Shown: piece after piece, positions 24,895-33,764 of the stretch | Layout of the letters: every line of letters starts with the position of its first letter | How positions within the stretch are numbered: position 1 is the stretch's first letter | NCBI RefSeq assembly: GCF_013149295.1 | Contig: NZ_JABGCB010000008.1 | Span: 1 to 64,000, forward strand | Direction: 5' to 3' | Origin: Novosphingobium sp. SG751A | GTDB taxonomy: Bacteria; Pseudomonadota; Alphaproteobacteria; Sphingomonadales; Sphingomonadaceae | Length of the DNA stretch: 64,000 nucleotides | The notes under the pieces: generated by a model | The model's input: only the letters and a program-made list of their open reading frames with translations | What the model was told of the DNA's origin: nothing | Database searches by the model: none | Position numbers and translations under genes: made by a program

Positions 24895-27705
24895 TCACAT
24901 CTTGGCCCGGACGCCGAAGTATACCCGGCGACCATAGGTTTCGACGGTGGAGACGCGATAGGCGCTTTCCTCGTCTTCGATGCGCTGGGCGCCGGTGATG
25001 TTCACCAGATCGACAAAACCGGTGAAATGATCGCCGATCTTATAGCTGAACGAGGCGTCCCATTGGCCATAGGGTCGACCAAAGGCGTTGAGATTGTCGC
25101 GTTCTGGCCCGATGTTATAGCGCGAGCGCCAGTTATACGAGACGCGCGCGTTGAGATGCCCATCGTCATAGAAGGCGGACAGGTTATAGCTGTGGCGCGA
25201 CAGGCCGGGGAAGCCCAGCGCCTGACCGCTGTAATAGCCCGCCGTGGTAAAGCCCTTGTCCTTGGCATAGGTGTAATTGGCCTGAAGCCCCATGTTCTTG
25301 AACACACCGGGCAGGAAGTCGAAGCCATAGACAAGGCCCGCCTCGAACCCGTTGATCTGAACCGGGGCGGCGCTGTTGTAATAGGTCGAGATGGTGAAAT
25401 CGGTGCCGTTGTAATTCTCGGTCGTGGCCAGCTTATAGGGGAAGCCCTGAATATCCTTGCGCCAGAACGTGGCCGACAGATAATTCACCCGCGAGATATA
25501 CCATTCCAGCCCAAGGTCATACTGCTGGGCGGTATAGGGGCTGAGCTTGGGATTGCCGCGCGATCCGGTGAGCGCAATCGTGTTGAGCGACATGGACGGC
25601 GCGATTTTGGCCAGATCGGGGGCCGCGGCCACTGACGTGGCGGTGGCGCGCAGGATCAGCTTGTTGGGCACCAGTTCATAGCGAAGATTGGCGGATGGCA
25701 GGACATAGGTGTGGGCGCCGGTGAAGGTTACGGGGGCAAAAGTGCCCGCGCTGGTGTTGATATTATAGCCCGAAGCGATGGTTTCCATGCGGATCAGGCG
25801 CGCCCCCACCACCACGGCCAGACTGCGGTCAAACGGGGTAAAGCCCCATTTGGTCGAGACATATCCGGCCCAATTCTTCTGCTTCACATCATAGGTGTCG
25901 CCCGGCGACCAGTTGCTCGTGCCATAGGTGGAGGGGATGCCTGCCGCATTGGCGATAGCCATGTTCATGTTCAGCCAGCGCTGAATATTGGTCGAGCCGA
26001 TATTGCCGGTCGAAAAGAAGTTGTGATCGCCAAGATCGGCATATTTCACGTAGGACTGGATCTGCGAGAGGATCGCGGCATTGGTGCCGGTTGAGGTGAC
26101 GGCATCGACCGCCGTGCCGGTGACCCATGTGCGGGTCTTGATGTCGCCTACGCCGCTGGTGGCGGTATAGCCTTCATAGGTGACGGTGCCGTCGTGATAG
26201 ATCGAATTGAGATCGGTCACGCGGCGCTGGACGCCGAACTTGATCTGTTTCAGGAAGCCGCCGACGTCATAATCGCCGTCGAACTGGAAATTGCGCTCGG
26301 TCTGGACGTTGAGGCGCGGCTTGTGCTGGATTTGCAGATTGTTGATGCCTGCCGGGTTGGTGGGGTCGGTCGACAGACTGATGTTGGGGGCGCCCGCCGG
26401 ATTGCGATAATCCACCGTTACCGAGGTCAGGCCATATTGCGTGCCCACCACGTCGATCTCATCGTTGAAGGCACGCGCCCAGGAGTAGCCGCCCCGCGCG
26501 CGCAGGGTCAGCTTGGGGCTGACATGCCATTCGCTGCCCAGAGTGCCGGTATAGGTCTGGCGGTCGATTGTGCCATTGATGTTGCGATAGGATACGCCAA
26601 GAGCATTGGTGCTGTTGGGATTGGCCACCGGGGTTTGCTGGAACTGCACATAACTGGCCGCGTTTCCGGCGTTGACACTGGTGTCATTGCCAAGCGTCAG
26701 CGCCGAGGTCAGGGCCGAGAATGTGTTGATCTGCATAAGCTGCGAGTTCAGCGTCTGCTGGCCGCGCGTATAGGTGTTGTCAAAGAACAGGCGGAAATTG
26801 TCGGACGGCCGCCATTCGACAATGCCGTTGAAGGCATAGCGTTCGGTGCGTTCGCGATACATCGCATAGCGCGGAATGTCGGGATAGAAATCGCCCGTGC
26901 CGTCATGGTTGAGATCGACGCAGCCGGTCTGCACCGTCTGGCTGCACGTGGCCGCCGCCGCGCCCACCTGGCGGATCTGGCGCCAGCCTGTCGTCTTGGC
27001 CTGATCGTACCACAGGCTGCGCTTTTCATAGGTGGCCGAAAGCAGCACGCCCAGCGTGTCATGCGCGAAAAGATGGCTGCCGATCAGCGCGAATTTGGGG
27101 TCGAGCCGGTCACCCAGCGTGCCGTAAACCCCCTGAACCGATCCGGCCAGATAGTCTTTTTTCGTGTCAAACGGGCGGCGGGTGATGATGCGCACCGTGC
27201 CGCCCAATCCGCCCTCGGTCATGTCGGCGGTGGCCGATTTGACGACTTCGAGGCGGCTGATGAATTCGGCCGGGATGTCGCGGAATTCGACCGCCGGGTT
27301 GGTAGCCGACCCTGCGGCGGGGCCTGCGGCGGTGGAAAGGGTGGATTGCCCATTGATTTCAACGCGGATCAGGCCCGGATCGACGCCGCGAATGGAAACC
27401 GCAGAACCCTCGCCGCCCGCGCGCTGGATCTGGACCCCGGTGATGCGTTGCAACGCTTCGCCCACGTTCTTGTCCGGGAACTTGCCCACGTCCTCGGCAG
27501 AAATCGCATCGACCACTTGATCGGAATTGCGCTTGGTGTTCAATGCATTGGCAAGGCTCTGGCGAATGCCGCTGACGATGATGTCAGGGTTGCTGGGCGC
27601 GCTTTGCGCGCGGGCCATGGTGGGGGCCAGAGCGGGCGCGACAAGCGCGATGATGAGCGCGGCGGACGCAGACGAACACCGCCAAAGGTGAACCTTTGAA
27701 GCCAT
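24895..27705 (-). CDS. TonB-dependent outer-membrane receptor (pectin locus, second copy)
   Basis: 936 residues from the ATG at 27705, with GGGAAGG nine bases upstream. A signal peptide ends near TMARAQ. The plug starts PDIIVSGIRQSLANALNTKRNSDQVVDAISAEDVGKFPDKNVGEAL and continues VSIRGVDPGLIRVEINGQ, the class often devoted to plant glycans. The barrel ends ETYGRRVYFGVRAKM; the last residue is Met, not the usual Phe or Trp, with Phe five residues earlier. It heads an operon with DUF1961, exo-lyase and epimerase and so probably imports rhamnogalacturonan-I fragments. Two direct copies of an AT-rich motif stand in its promoter region. Confidence 0.93.
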   Translation of the reverse strand: MASKVHLWRCSSASAALIIALVAPALAPTMARAQSAPSNPDIIVSGIRQSLANALNTKRNSDQVVDAISAEDVGKFPDKNVGEALQRITGVQIQRAGGEGSAVSIRGVDPGLIRVEINGQSTLSTAAGPAAGSATNPAVEFRDIPAEFISRLEVVKSATADMTEGGLGGTVRIITRRPFDTKKDYLAGSVQGVYGTLGDRLDPKFALIGSHLFAHDTLGVLLSATYEKRSLWYDQAKTTGWRQIRQVGAAAATCSQTVQTGCVDLNHDGTGDFYPDIPRYAMYRERTERYAFNGIVEWRPSDNFRLFFDNTYTRGQQTLNSQLMQINTFSALTSALTLGNDTSVNAGNAASYVQFQQTPVANPNSTNALGVSYRNINGTIDRQTYTGTLGSEWHVSPKLTLRARGGYSWARAFNDEIDVVGTQYGLTSVTVDYRNPAGAPNISLSTDPTNPAGINNLQIQHKPRLNVQTERNFQFDGDYDVGGFLKQIKFGVQRRVTDLNSIYHDGTVTYEGYTATSGVGDIKTRTWVTGTAVDAVTSTGTNAAILSQIQSYVKYADLGDHNFFSTGNIGSTNIQRWLNMNMAIANAAGIPSTYGTSNWSPGDTYDVKQKNWAGYVSTKWGFTPFDRSLAVVVGARLIRMETIASGYNINTSAGTFAPVTFTGAHTYVLPSANLRYELVPNKLILRATATSVAAAPDLAKIAPSMSLNTIALTGSRGNPKLSPYTAQQYDLGLEWYISRVNYLSATFWRKDIQGFPYKLATTENYNGTDFTISTYYNSAAPVQINGFEAGLVYGFDFLPGVFKNMGLQANYTYAKDKGFTTAGYYSGQALGFPGLSRHSYNLSAFYDDGHLNARVSYNWRSRYNIGPERDNLNAFGRPYGQWDASFSYKIGDHFTGFVDLVNITGAQRIEDEESAYRVSTVETYGRRVYFGVRAKM

Positions 27706-27743
27706 GGTGGACAACCTTCCCTGTTATCATTTTTAATGTTGCT

Positions 27744-27779
27744 CAATATGAACTTATCGAGCGCATTATGAACCTATCG
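27744..27779. promoter_or_regulatory. Tandem 16-bp repeat in the promoter of the second TonB receptor
   Basis: CAATATGAACTTATCG (27744-27759) and CATTATGAACCTATCG (27764-27779) differ at two positions and are 20 bp apart, two helical turns, as expected for side-by-side regulator binding. The first contains the 9-mer shared with other promoters of the locus. The rest of the 27706-28013 gap is AT-rich around 27790-27900, shows no convincing gene, and ends in the terminator at 27957. Confidence 0.5.
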
Positions 27780-27956
27780 CCAAGATAATCACTTGGCAAG
27801 GCGGATTGCAAAATATTGCTGATTGGTCATTAGCTACTGAAATATAGCGATAAAGATATGTCGTGATGGCAAATGGCAATGCAGTTTAACGGTCGTTATG
27901 TGGGAGTTGATCCCACTTTGTGAAACGAATGGTGTAAAAGATTCGCGCCTGTGCCC

Positions 27957-27991
27957 AAAACAAAAGAACCCGACAGTTGCCTGCCGGGTCC
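27957..27991 (-). terminator. Terminator of the CoA-transferase / TRAP operon
   Basis: On the minus strand GGACCCGGCAG pairs with CTGTCGGGTTC (two G-U wobbles) around a GCAA tetraloop, followed by TTTTGTTTT. It lies directly downstream of the CapA-like gene and closes the operon. Confidence 0.88.
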
Positions 27992-28013
27992 TTTCATGAT
28001 GTTGCTCTGCCCT

Positions 28014-29090
28014 CTATCGCAAAACTGTCGGCGGCAATCCGGCCTTTCCCCCAATCGCCTCAATATAGGCCAGCACCGCTTGGGCCCGCTCGCCCGCCGG
28101 AACAGGCCGCCCGGGCGGTTCGAACCAGATCGGGATGACCCCGTAATCCACCCGGCCATCCTCGTGCCAGATCACTTCGCCGATCATGCCGTTCACCGCC
28201 TCGGGATGAAACGGGGCGATTGGGTAGGCCGGGTCTGGTTCAAACCCGAACATCTTCTTGCGCCGTTCCACCCATTCTGCCCGCGCGGGATGATCCTGCG
28301 CGGGCGAGAGCGCATGGGTGACGACACAGCCATTGCCAAGCCCATGAAACACCGGCGAGCCTGCGATCACCTCGATCCCGCGCGCGATATGGGCATGATG
28401 GCCCACCACTACGCCCGCGCCCGCCGCCACTGCCGCCGCTGCAAGGGGCCGCTCATAGGGCGCCAGATCGGCGGGCCTATGCGTGATCCCCTTGTGCAGC
28501 GCGACGATCACCAGATCGGATGCGGCCCGCGCGCTGCGAATATCGGCCTCCATCGCGGCCTGCGATGCCGGGTCAATATGCACCAGATCGGCCTGAGGGC
28601 GGCTGGCGCTGCCATCCTCAGGCGTCACGCGGACATAGGCGCAGCCGGGCCTGCCCGGTCCCGCCCAGCTCAATTCCGGCCCCACGCAATTATAGCTGAG
28701 CAAGGCGATCCGCCTGTCGCCCGCCGCGATGAACACCGGCGCGCGCGCCGCGTCCAGATTGACGCCCGCCCCGGCATGGGCGATCCCGTTGCGATCCAGC
28801 CCTGCCATCGTCTCGGCCAGACCCACTGGGCCGCAATCCATCATATGGTTGCCCGCCATGCTGACCGCCGTAATCCTGGCGCGGGCCAGCGCGTCGAGAT
28901 GGGCCGGATCGGCGCCGGGTGCGGGCACATCGCCGGGCACTTCCTCCTGACAGGTCGTATAGGGCACCTCCAGATGCCCGATCACCACATCGCCCCCGCA
29001 CAGGATCGGCGCAATGCCTGACAGCCAATGGTCCGGCTCGGGCACATCAAGGATGAGATCGCCCAGCAGCAATATCCGCGTTGCGCTCAT
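28014..29090 (-). CDS. CapA-like (PGA_cap) metallophosphatase-fold protein
   Basis: 358 residues from the ATG at 29090, overlapping the stop of the CoA-transferase before it (ATGA). No signal peptide. The fold shows the metal-site segments of the PgsA/CapA family: LLLGDLILDVPEP, GHLEVPYT, SMAGNHMMDCG, VIVALHKGITHRP, VVVGHHAHIARGIEVIAG and VFHGLGNGCVV. CapA proteins are best known from poly-gamma-glutamate systems, where they are membrane-anchored; this soluble version, last in an operon for CoA esters, must do something else, perhaps hydrolysis of a phosphate, amide or ester in the pathway. The function is unknown. Co-translation with the CoA-transferase makes a functional link likely. Confidence 0.8.
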   Translation of the reverse strand: MSATRILLLGDLILDVPEPDHWLSGIAPILCGGDVVIGHLEVPYTTCQEEVPGDVPAPGADPAHLDALARARITAVSMAGNHMMDCGPVGLAETMAGLDRNGIAHAGAGVNLDAARAPVFIAAGDRRIALLSYNCVGPELSWAGPGRPGCAYVRVTPEDGSASRPQADLVHIDPASQAAMEADIRSARAASDLVIVALHKGITHRPADLAPYERPLAAAAVAAGAGVVVGHHAHIARGIEVIAGSPVFHGLGNGCVVTHALSPAQDHPARAEWVERRKKMFGFEPDPAYPIAPFHPEAVNGMIGEVIWHEDGRVDYGVIPIWFEPPGRPVPAGERAQAVLAYIEAIGGKAGLPPTVLR

Positions 29091-30280
29091 CCGATCACCC
29101 CTTCCATGCGCAGGATGGCAATCGCTGCCGCGTCCATCCCCATCTGTTCCAGCACAGCATCGCCATCCGCGCCCAGCACCGGCACCGCACCGGCATCGCC
29201 CCCAGCGCAAAAATCCGGCCCCATGCCCAAGCCCAGCACCGCCAGAGGCCGATCATGGCCCGGCAGTCGCGCGCGCGAAATCAGCCCCCGCTGCGCTATA
29301 TGGGGGGTGCTCAAAATGTCGCCGATCTCGCCGATCCGCGCGGCGGGAACGCCCGCCTGCGTCAAGCGATCATCCAATTCCTGCGCCGAATATTTCAACA
29401 TCTCCTGCGTCAGCCAGCCCTTGAGCGCGGCATAATGCTCCACCCGGGCGCGGTGATCGACAAAGCGCGGATCGTGGATCATTTCGCCCGCGCCAAGGGC
29501 GGCGAACAGCGCTTCGATCTGATGCTGATGATTGGCGCCAAGGGCAATCCAGCCATCGGCGCAGGCGTAATATTCCGAGGTCGCCACAAGGCGAAAGCCG
29601 CGATTGCCCGTCCCCTTGGGCGAGGCCCCGGTATAGTCCCAGACTGAGGCCGAAGCGCCCATGATTTTGAGCGCCGCATCGATCATCGCCACATCCAGCT
29701 TCTCGCCTGTGCCGGTCATATCCCGCCGCCGCAAGGCCGCCAGCACGCCCATCGCGCCAAGGTATCCGGTGAAACTGTCCACCACCGGAATGCCGATTTT
29801 CAGCGGCCCATCGGCGGTGGCATTCATCATCGCCATGCCCGATGTGGCCTGCGCTATATGGTCATAGGCGCCGCGATCCTTCAAATCTCCGCTTTGGCCA
29901 AAACCGGAGAGCGAGAGCCAGATCAGGCGCGGATTGAGCGCGGACAAAGCCTCAAACCCAAGCCCCAGCCGCGCCATCACGCCGGGGCGGAAATTCTCCA
30001 CCACCACATCTACCTGCGCCGCCAGATCGCGCGCGATTGCCACTCCGCGCGCGTCCTTCAGGTTCAGCGCCAGACTGCGCTTGCCCGCATTGACCGCGGC
30101 AAAGGGCACCGACATGCCCGGCAAACCGGCATGTTCGGTGTAGTGGCGGAAATCATCGCCCTTTTGCGGCGGCTCGATCTTGATGACCTCGGCCCCCAAT
30201 TGCGCCAGCGTCATCGTGGCGGTCGGCCCGGCGATGGCATGGGTGAAATCCAGCACGCGAATGCCCGAAAGCGGCATCAT
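29087..30280 (-). CDS. Class III (CaiB/BaiF) CoA-transferase
   Basis: 397 residues from the ATG at 30280 with AGGAGAGA upstream; the start overlaps the previous stop. It has the standard CaiB sequence: LSGIRVLDFTHAIAGPTATMTLAQLGAEVIKIEPP, NAGKRSLALNLKD, VVVENFRPGVMARLGLG, SLSGFG, and RGAYDHIAQATSGM with the catalytic Asp. The C-terminal third contains CADGWIALGAN and the QAGVPAARIGEIGDILSTPHIAQRG segment. Such enzymes form interlocked dimers and move CoA between carboxylic acids through an aspartyl-CoA thioester intermediate. It most likely activates or recycles one of the acids handled by this operon; donor and acceptor cannot be read from sequence. Confidence 0.92.
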   Translation of the reverse strand: MMPLSGIRVLDFTHAIAGPTATMTLAQLGAEVIKIEPPQKGDDFRHYTEHAGLPGMSVPFAAVNAGKRSLALNLKDARGVAIARDLAAQVDVVVENFRPGVMARLGLGFEALSALNPRLIWLSLSGFGQSGDLKDRGAYDHIAQATSGMAMMNATADGPLKIGIPVVDSFTGYLGAMGVLAALRRRDMTGTGEKLDVAMIDAALKIMGASASVWDYTGASPKGTGNRGFRLVATSEYYACADGWIALGANHQHQIEALFAALGAGEMIHDPRFVDHRARVEHYAALKGWLTQEMLKYSAQELDDRLTQAGVPAARIGEIGDILSTPHIAQRGLISRARLPGHDRPLAVLGLGMGPDFCAGGDAGAVPVLGADGDAVLEQMGMDAAAIAILRMEGVIG

Positions 30281-31452
30281 TGTCTCTCTCCTGCATCCAG
30301 CGCCCCGCTGGCGGCAATCAAGGCCGGGTCAAAGCCCAGCTCGGTCAGGATCGCCTGATTGTCGGCCCCGGCGTGTCCCGCAGGACGCGGCGGCACGCTG
30401 CGCGTTTCGGACAGGCCGAAGGGCAGGCTCAATTGCGTCACCGGTTCCTGCCCCGGCACGTCCACCTCCATGATGCGCCCGCGCGCGCGGTGGTGGGGAT
30501 GGGCAATCGCTTCGGCCATGGAATAGACCGGCATGGCCTGCGTATCGGCTTGCGCCAGAATGGCCGCCCATTCGTCGCGAGGGCGCGTTTGCATGATGGC
30601 GGCGATCTGCGCCTGCATCATCGGATGCTGGTCGGTGCGGTGCTGCATCCCGGCGAAATCGGGCCGCCCGATGGCTTCGCAAAAACGCCGCCAATAGGCC
30701 GGCTCCATATCGGTGGTGCAGAGATATTGCCCATCGGCGCATTCCCAGACCCCGCCCTTTGGGTGCCATTGCCCCGGCGGCGGCGCTGCATCGGGATCGT
30801 CATAGCGCCCCATCGACACGGCCAGCAGCGGCAGGCAAGCATCCGCCATCGCCACATCCACATGCTGCCCCCGCCCGCTGCGGTCCCGCGCGGCAAGGGC
30901 CAGCAGCATGGCGATCGTCCCCTGCGCCCCGGTCAGCACATCGGCCACCTGCAAGCCGGGCAGGGAAGGGGTGGGCAGGCCATTGATACGCGACAAAGCC
31001 CCCGCCAGCGCCAGCGCCAGCGGATCATGCCCCGCGCGCCCCGCCATCGGCCCGCTTTGTCCGGCAAAACTGACCGAGAGATAGACAAGCTCGGGGTTGA
31101 GCGCGAGCATCCGCCCCGCGCCAAACCCCATGCTTTCCATCACGCCGGGGCGGTAATCCTCGATCAGCACATCGGCCCCGGCGATCAATTTTTCCAGCAC
31201 GGGCCGGGCCGCCTCATGGCCGGGGTTGATCTTCAGGCTGCGCTTGCCGCGCGTATAGGAGGGGCGGGCGCGGCGGCGCAGGGCGGCGGCCTCATCCTCG
31301 TCCTTGCCAAACATCGCCTCGGCCTTGGCCAGTTCGCGCGGGTGTTCGATCCGCACCACATCCGCGCCCATATCGGCGGCCACCCAACTGGCATAGGCGG
31401 CCGGGAGAAAGCGGCTGAAATCGACCACTTTGAGGCCGGTTAAAGCGGTCAT
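30277..31452 (-). CDS. CaiB/BaiF-family protein resembling alpha-methylacyl-CoA racemase
   Basis: 391 residues from the ATG at 31452, which overlaps the stop of the fused dehydratase-like gene (ATGA). It opens LTGLKVVDFSRFLPAAYASWVAADMGADVVRIEHP and has VLIEDYRPGVMESMGFG. The active-site segment reads RAGHDPLALALAGALSRIN; the adjacent His and Asp match the GHDINYLALSG motif of AMACR-type racemases, in which they act as an acid/base pair, more than typical CoA-transferases. YSMAEAIAHPHHRARG near residue 335 also fits that branch. A racemase acting on a 2-substituted acyl-CoA would suit a dehydratase step that needs one stereoisomer. CoA-transferase activity remains possible. Confidence 0.85.
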   Translation of the reverse strand: MTALTGLKVVDFSRFLPAAYASWVAADMGADVVRIEHPRELAKAEAMFGKDEDEAAALRRRARPSYTRGKRSLKINPGHEAARPVLEKLIAGADVLIEDYRPGVMESMGFGAGRMLALNPELVYLSVSFAGQSGPMAGRAGHDPLALALAGALSRINGLPTPSLPGLQVADVLTGAQGTIAMLLALAARDRSGRGQHVDVAMADACLPLLAVSMGRYDDPDAAPPPGQWHPKGGVWECADGQYLCTTDMEPAYWRRFCEAIGRPDFAGMQHRTDQHPMMQAQIAAIMQTRPRDEWAAILAQADTQAMPVYSMAEAIAHPHHRARGRIMEVDVPGQEPVTQLSLPFGLSETRSVPPRPAGHAGADNQAILTELGFDPALIAASGALDAGERQ

Positions 31453-33764
31453 CTTTGCGCTGCCCGCTTGGCAGCTTTTTGGCCCGCCGCGCCCTCGATA
31501 AATGTGGTGATCGCCGCCTCAATCGCCGCGCCATCCTCGCCCTCGCGGTTGAAATTGTCGGCTGTCAGCTCCAGCACCGGAAAGCCCGCCTCGCGCAAAG
31601 CCCGCACTACAAAGGGATCGGCGTCCGACAAAGCGACCACCCCGTCGATGGTGTGGGTCTGCGCCTCATGCACATGCCACGGCCCGGCCCATGTCGGCAT
31701 CCGCAGCTCATCGCCCATAGTGATACAGCGCGAGGCCAATGCGCGCAGGGCGTCCTTACCCTCGATATCGCGGATATAGCCATCGGCGGCCAGCGCCAGA
31801 TACATTGACCAGACGAAGACCGCGCCATGGCTCTCTTCCCACTTCTGGTAGAAGCCCATCTCGCTCCACAGACCCCGGCCCACCCACATCAGACGGACCT
31901 TTTCGCCTTCGCAGGCGGCCAATCCGGCATCGACCCGCGCTTTGACCTCTTCATAAAAGGCCCGCGCCGCATCGCGCGCCCATTCCGTACCGCGATGCCA
32001 TTGCGGCACCATCGTGGCAGGCATGGAGTCGACAATTCCGATAGGGGCCGGGACAGTCCGCGCGATCAGGTCGCGGGTCTTGCGGTAATAATCCTCCTGC
32101 TCATTCACCAGATCCATCACGGCGCGAAAGCGGGCCTCGTCAAAGCGGCGCCCGGTCTTGGCCTCGATCCCGGCGATCACCTCGCGCAATTCCGCTGTCA
32201 TCAGGTCGATGCGTTCAGGTTCGAGCGCTTCCTCCCAATGGTCGGGCAGGCGCGCCCACCAGTCGCCGTAAAGATCCATGCGCGGATCATTGCTCTTTTC
32301 ATAGACGAAGGGCGTGGCCCCGGTCACCTGCGCCCATTGCGCAAAGATGCGCGCGGTCGGCTCGCTGGTGGCGACGGCATGGACGAAATCGGGCCGGGGC
32401 AATCCACCCCAAGGCGCATTTTCGGCGTCCTCGTCAAAGGCGGCGGCAATGCCTTGCGCGGAATAGGCCTCGACATTGGCGGGATAGTGATGGTCGCGCA
32501 GAAGGGTTTGGTATCGGCCAGATTGCTGCTTGGCCGCGACGATGGAGGCCCACCATTGGTTGACGACAAAGGGTATGTCGAGCGCGCGCAGGATCTCCTG
32601 CGGGGCATTGGCGTTGACCATGGCAAAGGGGCTGCCCGCCGCGACTTTGGCGCGCAGATCGGCAAACCATTCGCGCTGATAAGCATTGAAACTGGCGACG
32701 GATTCCAGTGATTTGCGGCTGCGCTTTTCGCCTTTGGGCGGCGGCGCGGCGCGGGCCGGTTTGGGCGCGCGGGGCGGTTCTGCCTCGCCGCGCAGCGCGC
32801 GCAGGAAGCGCGCATCAGGCAGCGCATCGCATCGCAGCGCGGTGAATGCGATGTCGGGTAATGCGCGGCGGATCGCGGCCTCCTGCCAAGGCGCGGCCTC
32901 ATCGCCGCCGATGGACAGGTGCAGCACAGCCTGCGCCCCGCAGGCGGTCGCGGCGGCGGCGATGCGGCGGCCCCCCTCCATGTCGATGCGCGGGGGGCAT
33001 GGGGCGTGGGCAAAGGGTTGGCCCCATGCGTGATCCTCGCCCACGATGATCCAGCCTGCGGCCTCGATGGCCGTGTAAAGTTCGAGGCCTTCATGCGGCG
33101 TGCCGGTGATGAACAGACGGCGGCCCGGAATTTCGGGTGCGGCCACAAGGTCCACCAGCAATTCCTGAAGCGCCGAATTGTAATCGGCCGGATGCAGGAT
33201 GGCGCTTGCGCCGATCACGGCCAGCGCGTCGGTCCCGCTGATCCGCCGCCGCCGCCGCGCCTCGCCCAGCGCGTCGAGCAGATGGGCCTGATGGGCGAGC
33301 AGGGCCTGCGCATCCTCGGTTGAAAAACCGCCGATGCCCGCCAGCCAATCGTCCATCTGCGCCATGCGCGCTTCATTATAGACCATGGATGCCATGCGCG
33401 GCAGGTGCAGCAAATCGAGGAAGTGCATGGGCCGGGGCACAGCCTCGCCCTGCCGCCCAAGTTCGCGCAGGGCGGCGAAGATTTGCGGCTGTTCGCCATC
33501 GGCGGCGGTGATGAGCAGCGGCGTGCCATCCCATGACAGCAGGCTTTCCAGCAGGCATTTTCCGCGATGGCCCATGGTGGCATGGCCCATCACCGCATCG
33601 GCGCGGGGCGTGGCGGCATGGCGGGCGGCAACCAGCCGCACCGGCTGAAACCCGGCGGCCAGAATCGCGGCGCGCGGCGCGTCAAAGCCCAGCGTGCGGA
33701 TGATCGGCGCGCGTGCGGGTGTGTTCAATGGATCGGCATAGGCCTGATGGAATAGCGAGAGCAT
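31449..33764 (-). CDS. Fused, cysteine-poor 2-hydroxyacyl-CoA-dehydratase-family protein
   Basis: 771 residues, about twice the length of a single HgdB/FldB/FldC/BcrB-type subunit. The N-terminal half (about 1-325) has the subunit start APRAAILAAGFQPVRLVA and a second Rossmann-like part (RRLFITGTPHEGLELYTAIEAAGWIIVGEDHAWG). A basic proline-rich linker (about 329-352) leads to a second subunit-like half (about 353-755) with MVNANAPQEILRALDIPFVVNQWW and a matching second part (WVGRGLWSEMGFYQKW). Canonical subunits bind [4Fe-4S] through cysteines near TxCD; the equivalent segments here read LLITAADGEQ and ATSEPTARIF, without Cys, and only six Cys (70, 256, 275, 312, 618, 680) are spread over the chain. 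No ATP-dependent activator gene is present. Family membership is reasonably sure; dehydratase activity is doubtful. Confidence 0.75.
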   Translation of the reverse strand: MLSLFHQAYADPLNTPARAPIIRTLGFDAPRAAILAAGFQPVRLVAARHAATPRADAVMGHATMGHRGKCLLESLLSWDGTPLLITAADGEQPQIFAALRELGRQGEAVPRPMHFLDLLHLPRMASMVYNEARMAQMDDWLAGIGGFSTEDAQALLAHQAHLLDALGEARRRRRISGTDALAVIGASAILHPADYNSALQELLVDLVAAPEIPGRRLFITGTPHEGLELYTAIEAAGWIIVGEDHAWGQPFAHAPCPPRIDMEGGRRIAAAATACGAQAVLHLSIGGDEAAPWQEAAIRRALPDIAFTALRCDALPDARFLRALRGEAEPPRAPKPARAAPPPKGEKRSRKSLESVASFNAYQREWFADLRAKVAAGSPFAMVNANAPQEILRALDIPFVVNQWWASIVAAKQQSGRYQTLLRDHHYPANVEAYSAQGIAAAFDEDAENAPWGGLPRPDFVHAVATSEPTARIFAQWAQVTGATPFVYEKSNDPRMDLYGDWWARLPDHWEEALEPERIDLMTAELREVIAGIEAKTGRRFDEARFRAVMDLVNEQEDYYRKTRDLIARTVPAPIGIVDSMPATMVPQWHRGTEWARDAARAFYEEVKARVDAGLAACEGEKVRLMWVGRGLWSEMGFYQKWEESHGAVFVWSMYLALAADGYIRDIEGKDALRALASRCITMGDELRMPTWAGPWHVHEAQTHTIDGVVALSDADPFVVRALREAGFPVLELTADNFNREGEDGAAIEAAITTFIEGAAGQKAAKRAAQR

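Noticed and set aside
31449..33764. Reading the fused protein as a normal oxygen-sensitive 2-hydroxyacyl-CoA dehydratase
   Set aside because: The cluster-binding cysteines seem absent and no activator ATPase gene is nearby, so the standard radical mechanism is not supported.
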